Assembly: GCF_000966975.1 (NCBI RefSeq)
Contig: NZ_JZWV01000118.1
Span: 1 to 11,965, forward strand
Reading direction: 5' to 3'
Origin: Streptomyces katrae
GTDB lineage: Bacteria; Actinomycetota; Actinomycetes; Streptomycetales; Streptomycetaceae
DNA: 11,965 nt
Part shown: piece after piece, positions 5,480 through 11,449 of the stretch
Position numbering within the stretch: the first letter of the stretch is position 1
Layout: the number at the start of each line of letters is the position of its first letter
Made by a program: the position numbers and the translations under genes
The notes under the pieces: model-generated
Seen by the model: only the letters and a program-made list of their open reading frames with translations
The model's database searches: none
What the model was told of the DNA's origin: nothing

Positions 5480-6717
5480 AGCCTCCGCTCCAGCTCACCC
5501 GCACGCACAAGATCCTCATCGGCACCGTCACCTTCGGCGCCGTGGTGGTCGCCGGGATCGGCTTCGCCGGCTCCTACGCCGCCGTGCAGAAACTCGCGCT
5601 GCGGAAGGGCTTCGGCTCCTTCGCGTACGTCTTCCCCGTCGGCATCGACGCGGGGATCGGTGTCCTTCTGGCGCTTGATCTGCTGCTGTGCTGGATCCGG
5701 ATCCCGTTCCCGGTCCTGCGGCACATCGCGTGGCTGCTGACGGCCGCCACCATCGCCTTCAACGGGGCTGCGGCGTGGCCGGATCCCCTCGGGGTCGGGA
5801 TGCACGCGGTGATTCCCGTCCTGTTCGTGATCACTGTCGAAGCCGCCCGGCACGCGGTGGGCCGGATCGCCGACATCACCGCCGACAAGGACATGGACGG
5901 GGTCCGCATCACGCGGTGGCTGCTCGCCCCGGCCCCCACCTTCAAGCTGTGGCGCCGGATGAAGTTGTGGGAGCTGCGGAGCTACGAGCAGGCCGTGGGG
6001 ATGGAGCAGGACCGCCTCGTCTACCGGACCCGCCTCCAAGCCCGGTACGGCCGCGCGTGGAGGCGCAAGGCACCGGTGGAGGCCGTGATACCGCTCCGGC
6101 TGGCCAAGCTCGGCGTACCCCTCGCGCAGACCGCCCCCGCAGGGCTGGCCGCTGCCGGAATCCTGATCGAGTGGAGGCCCTCGGCGCCTTCGGCCCCCGC
6201 GTTCGAGGAGCACGCCGAGACCGCCCTGGACCTGGCGGCCACGCCCGCACTCCCTCCAATCCGGACGGTGATCCCCTCTCCGGCCGTCGCCTTCGCGGCG
6301 GACAAGCCGAAGCGGCCACGCGAAGAGGTCAGCATCCGCATCCCGCCGGACGACGCGAACGGACTCGACGACTGCGAGGCGGACACGCAGGAGGAGGACA
6401 CGCAGGAACCGGAGCCGGAGAACCTGCACGACGACCCGGCGGACACGCAGGACCCCCAAGCGGGCGACGCTGCCGACGAGTCGACAAACCCGCAGGATGC
6501 TCCGGCTTGTCCGCCCCCCGACAACAGCCTGACCGCCCGCAACGCACGCGCCGCCAAGGAAGCGGCCAAGCGCCGCTTGTCCTACGCGGAGGGCTGGCAG
6601 CAGGCCCAGCAGGACACGCCGGGCATCACTCAGGCCCAGTTCGCGGAACGGCTCGGGATCTCCCCCCGGACGCTCCGACGAGCACTCACCGAGAACACCC
6701 CCGCACTGACCGGCTGA
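5476..6717 (+). CDS. DUF2637 four-span membrane protein with C-terminal helix-turn-helix
   Basis: The 413-aa product has a DUF2637 membrane domain, typical of Streptomyces plasmids and integrative elements where it is often placed among transfer or spread (Spd-like) genes. Four spans lie at about residues 13-35, 50-73, 81-101 and 107-126, with polar residues inside the membrane that look structurally important: P54, D58, N96, H110, P114, E122 and R125. A basic cytoplasmic region (about 150-215) and a disordered acidic segment (about 330-365) with DTQ repeats follow. A helix-turn-helix sits at 383-405 (ITQAQFAERLGISPRTLRRA). The ATG overlaps the preceding stop as ATGA. It would place a DNA-binding head at the cytoplasmic membrane; that role is inference, while the domain assignment is firm. 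No FtsK/TraB ATPase accompanies it here. Confidence 0.85.
   Translation: MKPPLQLTRTHKILIGTVTFGAVVVAGIGFAGSYAAVQKLALRKGFGSFAYVFPVGIDAGIGVLLALDLLLCWIRIPFPVLRHIAWLLTAATIAFNGAAAWPDPLGVGMHAVIPVLFVITVEAARHAVGRIADITADKDMDGVRITRWLLAPAPTFKLWRRMKLWELRSYEQAVGMEQDRLVYRTRLQARYGRAWRRKAPVEAVIPLRLAKLGVPLAQTAPAGLAAAGILIEWRPSAPSAPAFEEHAETALDLAATPALPPIRTVIPSPAVAFAADKPKRPREEVSIRIPPDDANGLDDCEADTQEEDTQEPEPENLHDDPADTQDPQAGDAADESTNPQDAPACPPPDNSLTARNARAAKEAAKRRLSYAEGWQQAQQDTPGITQAQFAERLGISPRTLRRALTENTPALTG
6381..6452 (+). repeat. Three exact 12-bp repeats in the acidic linker of the DUF2637 gene
   Basis: GGACACGCAGGA occurs at 6381, 6396 and 6441, that is at offsets of 15 and 45 bases, all in frame and encoding DTQE or DTQD. 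The linker probably grew by slippage or duplication. Confidence 0.6.
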
Positions 6718-6720
6718 CGC

Positions 6721-6804
6721 ATGGTCGCCCTCGGAGTCGAGCCCCGCACCGCGCGGGAGGACAGCCCCGAGGACGGCCACGGGCCCGCCGGCCCGCACAC
6801 ATGA
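6721..6804 (+). CDS. Possible 27-aa micro-ORF
   Basis: An ATG three bases after the DUF2637 stop opens a 27-codon frame beginning MVALGVEPRTARED and ending at 6804, just before the 6809-6849 hairpin. There is no recognisable ribosome-binding site or family, so it is listed only because neighbouring genes of similar size are coupled in the same way. Confidence 0.2.
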   Translation: MVALGVEPRTAREDSPEDGHGPAGPHT

Positions 6805-6808
6805 AAAC

Positions 6809-6849
6809 GGCGCCCTGGCCAAGAGCTTCCTACGGCCGGCCAGGGCGCC
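6809..6849. terminator. Strong hairpin between the two membrane-gene blocks
   Basis: GGCGCCCTGGCC (6809-6820) and its exact complement GGCCAGGGCGCC (6838-6849) form a perfect 12-bp stem around a 17-base loop. It separates the DUF2637 chain from the block starting at 6877 and lies 11 bases before the AAGGAAGG ribosome-binding site. It may be a terminator, attenuator or RNA-processing and stability element. Confidence 0.7.
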
Positions 6850-6876
6850 ACCTACCCGTTAAGGAAGGAAGCCCCA

Positions 6877-7038
6877 GTGTCCCGTATAACGCGACTCTTC
6901 CGCCGCCCGGCGTACCGGTTCACCCACACGGGAAACCTGCTCTACTCCGTCCCCGCGCGTCCCGTCCACACCGCCCAGCCCGGCGCCGACGAGATCGCCC
7001 TGCGCACCGCGCTGATCCGGATGGGGGTCGGCCGGTGA
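6877..7038 (+). CDS. Hypothetical small basic protein, 53 aa
   Basis: A GTG start is preceded by AAGGAAGG at 6861-6868 with good spacing. The product begins MSRITRLFRRPAYRFTHTG and is basic in its first half, then has a short helix (DEIALRTALIRMGVG). Its stop overlaps the next GTG as GTGA, so it is coupled to the membrane protein behind it. Very small proteins of this kind precede membrane genes in several Streptomyces elements, but no function is known. Confidence 0.65.
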   Translation: MSRITRLFRRPAYRFTHTGNLLYSVPARPVHTAQPGADEIALRTALIRMGVGR

Positions 7039-7427
7039 CGATCGACTGGCACAGCCTCCCCCCGCAGCAGGAGCCCGCCCACATCCCCGTCCTCACGCCC
7101 GACGCGCACCACGCCGTCGACTGGGACCGGGTCCGAGCCACGATCCGCCGCCTGCGCCCGCTCCGCGCCCTCGCCGTCACGGCCGTCGGGCTCTACCCCG
7201 CCGTCATGTGGTGCAACCGGATCGCCGGGCCCCTCGCGGCCGAGCGCGGAGTGCACACAGCCTTCGCCGCAGGCGCCATCACCACCGTCGTCTGCGCCGT
7301 GGGCGTCGCCAGCGGGGGAGGGCTGCGCCGCTGGATCGCCGGTCTCGGCCTGGTGGGCGCGATGGGCGGAACGCTCCTCGCCGACCCGACCCGGCACCTG
7401 GTCGTCACGTGGATCGTGGGGGCCTGA
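7035..7427 (+). CDS. Hypothetical three-span membrane protein, 130 aa
   Basis: The start is the GTG overlapping the preceding stop. A soluble N-terminal part of about 40 residues (beginning MTIDWHSLPPQQEPAHIPVL) leads to an Arg-rich stretch (RVRATIRRLRPLRA). Membrane spans follow at about 44-62, 76-94 and 100-116. By the positive-inside rule the N-terminus is cytoplasmic. It lies two bases before the next membrane-protein gene and probably works with it. Candidate member of a transfer or spread apparatus by context only. Confidence 0.7.
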   Translation: MTIDWHSLPPQQEPAHIPVLTPDAHHAVDWDRVRATIRRLRPLRALAVTAVGLYPAVMWCNRIAGPLAAERGVHTAFAAGAITTVVCAVGVASGGGLRRWIAGLGLVGAMGGTLLADPTRHLVVTWIVGA

Positions 7428-7429
7428 CC

Positions 7430-7954
7430 ATGGACTTGATCGAGTTCACGCACGCCGTGACCCGGGCCGGCGCAGGCTTCGGATTTTTCCTCGTGGTCGT
7501 CACCGCCGCGGCGGTCTTCTACGGAAACGGGCGCACGGTCAACGCCCTGAAAAAGCGCAGGATCTGGCTGCCCTGGGTCTCCTCCTTCGCGGTGATGGTG
7601 CTCGCCTCCGCCGTGTCCGGTGGCTTCCTCAGCAAGGTCTCCGCCGGATTCACCGGGACCAGCAACCGAGTCGGCTCCGAGGTCGGGAACACGGCGATCG
7701 GGCAGTCCGGCGAGGGCGCGGTGGAGATCCACGTCACCGAAGTGCTCAGCTACTCCGGATCGTGGATCGCCCTGTGCGCCGTCGTCGTCTGGCTGCTGTT
7801 CCTGTGGTTCGCGAAGGGCTGGGGGGAGCGGGCCCTGGCCCTGTCCGGCGCCCTCTCCGGCGCTTCGTGGGGCATCGCCACCTCCCTCGGCGGTGCGGCG
7901 GCCATGATCGGCGTTCCGCTCGTTTCCTGGCTCGGTGAGCAGGTGATCGGATGA
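7430..7954 (+). CDS. Hypothetical four-span membrane protein, 174 aa
   Basis: Hydrophobic spans are visible at about residues 12-31, 46-66, 110-128 and 142-167. Between spans two and three lies a Gly/Ser/Thr-rich loop (FTGTSNRVGSEVGNTAIGQS) of about 40 residues, probably outside the membrane. A basic KKRR at 41-44 marks the cytoplasmic side between spans one and two. The last span region is Gly/Ala-rich (ALSGALSGASWG). The topology is reminiscent of small T4SS-like or spread proteins of mobile elements, but I cannot match a family. Its stop overlaps the next start as ATGA. Confidence 0.75.
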   Translation: MDLIEFTHAVTRAGAGFGFFLVVVTAAAVFYGNGRTVNALKKRRIWLPWVSSFAVMVLASAVSGGFLSKVSAGFTGTSNRVGSEVGNTAIGQSGEGAVEIHVTEVLSYSGSWIALCAVVVWLLFLWFAKGWGERALALSGALSGASWGIATSLGGAAAMIGVPLVSWLGEQVIG

Positions 7955-8913
7955 GCACCAGACCCGGGCCGCTGATCACCCGCACCACCGCCGGAGCCGG
8001 GCACATCGCGGTCTTCCTCGCGCACTGGGCCGGCGGCCACACCGTCTCGGAGGAAGAACTTCTCCGCCGGATCATCAAGGCCCGCGCCGACGCCCATGCC
8101 GAAGCCGTCGACGAGCACCAGCGGGAGGCCCGGCGGGCGCACAAGAAGGCCACAAAGTTGCGCCGGATCGCCGCCGAGGATGGGGGCCTGGTCCCCGCCG
8201 CCCAGAGCGACCTCACCCGTGCCGAGCATGACGCGCGGCGCCACGAGGCCGCCCTGGAAGCCCTCGGGGACTTCGAGATCACCGACATCGACCCGGGGCA
8301 GGTGACGCACCTCCGGAAGCGGTACGCGGTCCTGCGGTGCACCGCCTTGGCCCTCCCCGTCGCCGGGGTGGTCGCGGGCTCGTGGCTGCTGGACGGGGTG
8401 GTGCTGCTGGTTTCCACGCTCGGCGTGGTGACCGCCTGCTGGCTGCGGGGGAACACGCCCTTCGAGTTGTCGGTGCGGCCTGTCCCGGCCGAACTCCTTT
8501 CCGCGACCGCCCGCCTGGTCCTGGAGCCCGCCGAGGAGGACGAAGCGGAACCGGAGCCCATCGAGGCCGACGACCTCGGAGCCTGGAGGCAAACCCTCCG
8601 CCGGTTCGTCGAGCACGCGGTGGCCCAAGCGCACCTGGAGAAGAAGGGCGGCGTCCTCGCCGTCGATCTCCTCCAGCGGCTCCAGGCGTCCGGGCTGCAC
8701 CTCGACAAGGCCCCCGACGCCTTCCCCGCCGTCCTGCGCTCTGCCGATATCCCGGTGAAGAAGATCAGCGTGGACGGCACGAAGGCCCTCGGCGTCCAGT
8801 ACACCGACCTGACCTCGGCACTGGGGCGGCTGCCTCAGCTCCCCGTCCACCTGGTGCCCGACTTGACCCAGAAAACGGGGCAGCCCCAGCCCCTCCCCCA
8901 GAAGGGGCCCTGA
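7951..8913 (+). CDS. Coiled-coil membrane protein with possible C-terminal winged helix, 320 aa
   Basis: Domains in order: a short N-terminal part, a charged Ala/Glu/Arg coiled coil at about 34-106, and a membrane hairpin at about 128-145 and 148-165. A soluble region follows (about 172-195), then an acidic linker (EPAEEDEAEPEPIEADD). A compact C-terminal domain at about 209-295 ends with VKKISVDGTKALGVQYTDLTSALG. The last domain has a helix-helix-strand-strand look like the small winged helices found on DNA-handling proteins of Streptomyces elements, including some translocases. Here it sits on a protein with no ATPase motif. I infer a membrane anchor that may recruit DNA or a motor protein; no family is recognised with confidence. 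The ATG overlaps the previous stop as ATGA. Confidence 0.7.
   Translation: MSTRPGPLITRTTAGAGHIAVFLAHWAGGHTVSEEELLRRIIKARADAHAEAVDEHQREARRAHKKATKLRRIAAEDGGLVPAAQSDLTRAEHDARRHEAALEALGDFEITDIDPGQVTHLRKRYAVLRCTALALPVAGVVAGSWLLDGVVLLVSTLGVVTACWLRGNTPFELSVRPVPAELLSATARLVLEPAEEDEAEPEPIEADDLGAWRQTLRRFVEHAVAQAHLEKKGGVLAVDLLQRLQASGLHLDKAPDAFPAVLRSADIPVKKISVDGTKALGVQYTDLTSALGRLPQLPVHLVPDLTQKTGQPQPLPQKGP
8889..8908 (+). terminator. Weak hairpin over the stop of the coiled-coil gene
   Basis: GCCCCT (8889-8894) and AGGGGC (8903-8908) form a six-pair stem with an eight-base loop inside the last codons. A second small hairpin, CGGTAC/GTACCG with a four-base loop, follows at 8953-8968. Either could end the membrane-gene block; evidence is structural only. 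Confidence 0.3.
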
Positions 8914-9089
8914 CCCCCGGCTCCGGCCGGTTCCCGCAGGTCAGACGGCACTCGGTACCGCAGTACCGCTATCGGAGCCCCTGGGGGGAGGGGTCGACAT
9001 CCCGCCCGTTCCGGACCCTGACCGTGGTCTCCAAGCACCCCTTGGAGGCTGCGGCCGGCCGCCCGGCCCACCACGAGAAAGGCACCCCG

Positions 9090-9338
9090 TTGCTCTTCCC
9101 GTCCCGCGAACAGCGCCTCCGCGCCCTGTACGCCGAACTCGACGCCCGCGCCGCCACCTTCGACAAGCTCAAGGTCGAAACGAGCGATCCGGCCTACCAG
9201 TACCACCGCGACAAGGTGAACGCCCTCACCGAGGAGATACGGCGCCTGGAAGAGGGCGCCGGCTGCGGCGTCCCCGCCTCGCTCATCCTCGCCGCGCTGA
9301 TCTTCTTCGCGCTCCTCATCTTCGCCAACGTCCGCTAA
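9090..9338 (+). CDS. Hypothetical tail-anchored coiled-coil protein, 82 aa
   Basis: The likely start is the TTG at 9090, with GAGAAAGG at 9075-9082. A GTG at 9024 in the same frame would add 22 residues but has no ribosome-binding site. A charged helix covers about residues 5-55 (REQRLRALYAELDARAATF; DKVNALTEEIRRLEEG). One C-terminal membrane span follows, from SLILAALIFFALLIFANVR to the end. This predicts a tail-anchored protein with its coiled coil in the cytoplasm, perhaps partnering the coiled-coil membrane protein upstream. Family unknown. Confidence 0.65.
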   Translation: MLFPSREQRLRALYAELDARAATFDKLKVETSDPAYQYHRDKVNALTEEIRRLEEGAGCGVPASLILAALIFFALLIFANVR

Positions 9339-9367
9339 CCGGAATCACCACTCCTGAAAGGACACCC

Positions 9368-9604
9368 GTGGACCCCACGACCCGCCAGGCTGTCAACGCG
9401 ATCACCGAGGCCCTTGAGGAAGGACGCGACGTCGCCGAATTCCTCGCACACGCCCTCGCCCACGTCGCCGCCGCCGAGGGAGGCGTGGACGAAGTGCTGC
9501 GCAACCGCCCCGGCTCCTGGGAGGCCACCCACGTGCGCGGCCTCCTGCACGGCACCGTCGGACCCGACGGCGAGGCCCTGATCCACTACCTGGAGACCCG
9601 ATGA
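9368..9604 (+). CDS. Hypothetical helical protein, 78 aa
   Basis: Starts at a GTG with AAAGGA just upstream (about 9357-9362). The product is all-helical in appearance: RQAVNAITEALEEGRDVAEF, then LAHALAHVAAAEGGVDEVL, then a tail EALIHYLETR. I recognise it only as the type of small conserved hypothetical found in actinomycete elements. Its stop overlaps the next start as ATGA, so the two are probably co-translated. Confidence 0.65.
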   Translation: MDPTTRQAVNAITEALEEGRDVAEFLAHALAHVAAAEGGVDEVLRNRPGSWEATHVRGLLHGTVGPDGEALIHYLETR

Positions 9605-9873
9605 CCATGACCGAGAAGCCGCCCATCCGCCCCAAGGGCGCCGGCATCGAGCCCCACGACGAGATGTGCGAGCGCTGCGGCTGGACGTACTCCATGGCGT
9701 GCCCCGAGTGCCCGGGGTGCGGCTGCTACACCGGGAAGTGCTCCGGCTGGCGCCACGGCGAGTACGGCGGCCAGGACGACGACGCCGAGCCGTACGACTG
9801 CGGGGACGACGAGTGCGAGGGGTGTGACGACTGCTCGCCGTACGGTCTGGCGTACGGGCAGGTGGGCTGGTGA
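9601..9873 (+). CDS. Very cysteine-rich acidic protein, 90 aa
   Basis: The ATG overlaps the preceding stop; a second ATG two codons later is also possible. The product has two cysteine fields: MCERCGWTYSMACPECPGCG, continuing CYTGKCSGW (residues about 21-50), and an acidic field YDCGDDECEGCDDCSPYG (about 65-82). The first resembles paired zinc ribbons; the second could bind metal or be structural. Acidic, metal-binding small proteins can act as adaptors or anti-repressors, but no function can be assigned here. Confidence 0.65.
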   Translation: MTMTEKPPIRPKGAGIEPHDEMCERCGWTYSMACPECPGCGCYTGKCSGWRHGEYGGQDDDAEPYDCGDDECEGCDDCSPYGLAYGQVGW

Positions 9874-9951
9874 CTGGTGGGGGACATCGGGGGAAGATAT
9901 GTGGTCCACGGTGTTCCGGCGGCCGTACGGTGGGGGAAGGAGAGGAGCCCG

Positions 9952-10617
9952 ATGGACACGATCGAGTACAAGGACGAAGGCGACACGATCGCGGTAACGG
10001 TGCGGATGCCGAAGGCCGAGGTTGCCGCCGAGCGCCAGGAGGACGAGCCGGAGAGCACCGCGGCGCAGGCAGTGGCGTTCACGCACTTGGCGAACCTCTT
10101 CAGCGAAAACCTCCGGGACTCGCTTTCGCAGGCCGAGGCCGCCGCGGACATGGCACTCACGTATGTGGCCCGCCATGGGGACGACGTGCATTTCGTCGGC
10201 AGGTTTGTAGCGCTGTCCAAGATCCGACACATGATGCGTCAGCGCTGGACAACGGCGCCGATCCCCTGGGCCAAGCTGCACTCAGAAGGCGACTGGGACA
10301 CGCGTCTCCACGAAATGATCGGCCGCCGGATACTGCTTGAAGTCCATGAGGATGGCCTCGTACCGGTCGCCATGGAGGCCACCGCGGAGGGTGACGTTGA
10401 TGTGACCGCGTCCTCCGACGAGAAGGCGGCCCGGAGTCTGGCGCCGGCGTACGTAGTGACACCGGAGCAGCTCGCGGACGCGCTGCCAGCAAAGTGCACG
10501 CTCGGCAGGAAGTCCGCAGCAGACATCCTTGCCGCCCTCTCGGCCGCGGGCACCACTACAGCCACCCACGATGACGTGGTGGAGGCCCTTCGCGCCGAGC
10601 GGGAAGGTGACGAGTGA
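9952..10617 (+). CDS. Putative antitoxin-position protein upstream of PIN toxin, 221 aa, unrecognised family
   Basis: The ATG at 9952 is chosen because GGAGAGGAG lies just upstream; the frame stays open to a GTG at 9877 without a good ribosome-binding site. The product has a strand-rich N-terminus (MDTIEYKDEGDTIAVTVRM), a helical middle with a histidine- and arginine-rich segment (about 75-100, RFVALSKIRHMMRQRW) and a second part (about 160-215) ending in a charged helix. Its last codon overlaps the PIN-domain gene as GTGA, the arrangement usual for antitoxin then toxin. It lacks an obvious ribbon-helix-helix or AbrB fold and is far longer than typical VapB proteins. Codon use is less GC-biased at third positions than in the neighbours, suggesting separate acquisition. 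The antitoxin role is inferred from position. Confidence 0.65.
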   Translation: MDTIEYKDEGDTIAVTVRMPKAEVAAERQEDEPESTAAQAVAFTHLANLFSENLRDSLSQAEAAADMALTYVARHGDDVHFVGRFVALSKIRHMMRQRWTTAPIPWAKLHSEGDWDTRLHEMIGRRILLEVHEDGLVPVAMEATAEGDVDVTASSDEKAARSLAPAYVVTPEQLADALPAKCTLGRKSAADILAALSAAGTTTATHDDVVEALRAEREGDE

Positions 10618-11012
10618 TCGTTATCGATGCCAGCGCGGTCGTCGATCTCCTCGTAAGCACCGGAAAGATCAGTACCGTCGTGGCAAAGCGCATCGACGTT
10701 GAGGACACCGTTTTCGCGCCGGTCCATTTCGACTACGAGGTCGCCAAGGTCATTCGACGCCTGTTCCTGTCTCAGAAGATCGACAGGGTTCGCGCCGATG
10801 CCGCGATGGACGCTCTGCCCCTGCTGCCGATCGCCCGATTCGAGTTGCTGGACCTGCTCCCGAGGGTGTGGAGCCTGCGGGACAACGCCTTCACCGGCGA
10901 TGCCCTGTACCTGGCCCTCGCGGAGAAGTTCGGCTGCCCCCTGGTGACCACAGACTCCAAGCTCAGCAACACCCCCGGACACCACGCCGTCATCGAGTAC
11001 CTGACGGCCTGA
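10614..11012 (+). CDS. vapC: PIN-domain ribonuclease, VapC-type toxin
   Basis: This 132-aa protein is a near-canonical PIN domain. The N-terminal strand MIVIDASAVVDLL supplies D5, helix HFDYEVAKVI supplies E42, GDALYLALAE supplies D96 and LVTTDSKL supplies D114. Together they form the acidic metal site of PIN RNases. Length matches VapC toxins (about 130 aa), which cleave tRNA or rRNA when released from their antitoxin. The start is a GTG whose four bases overlap the stop of the upstream gene, so the two are almost certainly co-expressed, and the upstream product is the likely neutraliser and autoregulator. All four catalytic acids are present, so the toxin should be active. Less likely, it is a chromosomal PIN RNase without toxic role. 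Confidence 0.88.
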   Translation: MIVIDASAVVDLLVSTGKISTVVAKRIDVEDTVFAPVHFDYEVAKVIRRLFLSQKIDRVRADAAMDALPLLPIARFELLDLLPRVWSLRDNAFTGDALYLALAEKFGCPLVTTDSKLSNTPGHHAVIEYLTA

Positions 11013-11021
11013 CCTCCGTGG

Positions 11022-11060
11022 AGGCCCCCGCCCCGGCCCCGAGCCGGCCCGCGGGGGCTT
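11022..11060. terminator. Bidirectional hairpin terminator
   Basis: GCCCCCGC (11024-11031) pairs exactly with GCGGGGGC (11051-11058), and the flanking AG/TT add a wobble and a normal pair. The GC-rich loop can fold further through CCGGC/GCCGG. It lies in the 63-base gap between the PIN-toxin gene and the convergent minus-strand gene ending at 11076. Confidence 0.75.
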
Positions 11061-11075
11061 CGTCGTCTTCGGGGG

Positions 11076-11432
11076 TCAGATCGTCTGCTCGATGTGCTCG
11101 AAGATGTCGGCGTCGGTCTCCTGCTGCCACTCCGGCAGGGCGTCCCAGTCGGCGACGTAGCCGGGCTTCGGGTCCGGGATGTGCTTGTGGATCTGCGCGA
11201 TCCAGCACAGGGCGACGAACCGGCCCTTCTGCTCCCGGCTCAGCTTCGACGTGTGGCCGCCGCTGACCGTGATGAAGTCGCGCACCTGCCCGTACACGGC
11301 CGCAGCGGACTGCCGTTCCCAGTCCGGGGTGTCGTCCCAGGGCGTGATGTAACCCGGCTTCGGTTCGCCGGGGAAGTGCTTCTTCACCCCGGTGATCCAC
11401 GCCTCGCGGAAGATCCGGCCGTCGTCGTTCAT
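11076..11432 (-). CDS. Hypothetical protein with duplicated PKPGY/W motif, 118 aa
   Basis: The protein is an internal duplication. Residues 12-50 (WITGVKKHFPGEPKPGY, then W32-D33 and P36-D37-W38) align with residues 77-114 (WIAQIHKHIPDPKPGY, then W96-D97 and P100-E101-W102). The shared frame is W-I-x3-(V/I)-x-K-H-(F/I)-P-x-PKPGY-x3-WD-x2-P-x-W. The ATG at 11432 is chosen for AGGGGGA directly upstream; an ATG six codons earlier overlaps the stop of the upstream gene as TGATG. It is thus downstream of, and probably co-transcribed with, the TPR regulator. I cannot name the family; the conserved aromatic/proline pattern suggests a protein-interaction fold, perhaps the regulator's partner. Confidence 0.7.
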   Translation of the reverse strand: MNDDGRIFREAWITGVKKHFPGEPKPGYITPWDDTPDWERQSAAAVYGQVRDFITVSGGHTSKLSREQKGRFVALCWIAQIHKHIPDPKPGYVADWDALPEWQQETDADIFEHIEQTI

Positions 11433-11449
11433 CCCGTCCCCCTGTGTCA

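Noticed and set aside
5341..6822. 493-codon open frame antisense to the DUF2637 gene
   Set aside because: Long antisense frames are a normal by-product of high GC; the plus-strand gene has a recognised domain, spans and overlap coupling.
5688..7034. Long frame running from inside the DUF2637 gene into the membrane gene at 7035
   Set aside because: It is an Arg/Gly/Pro-rich shadow frame; the real gene begins at the GTG at 7035 that overlaps the preceding small gene.
9837..9931. Identical GCCGTACGGT decamers at 9837 and 9922 as operator of the toxin-antitoxin operon
   Set aside because: CCGTACGG-like strings recur in several coding regions of the window, for example near 1915 and 2993, so the pair is not specific enough.
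9870..10340. Overlapping frame from a GTG at 9870
   Set aside because: It runs out of phase with the 221-aa gene, has no ribosome-binding site and shows shadow-frame composition.
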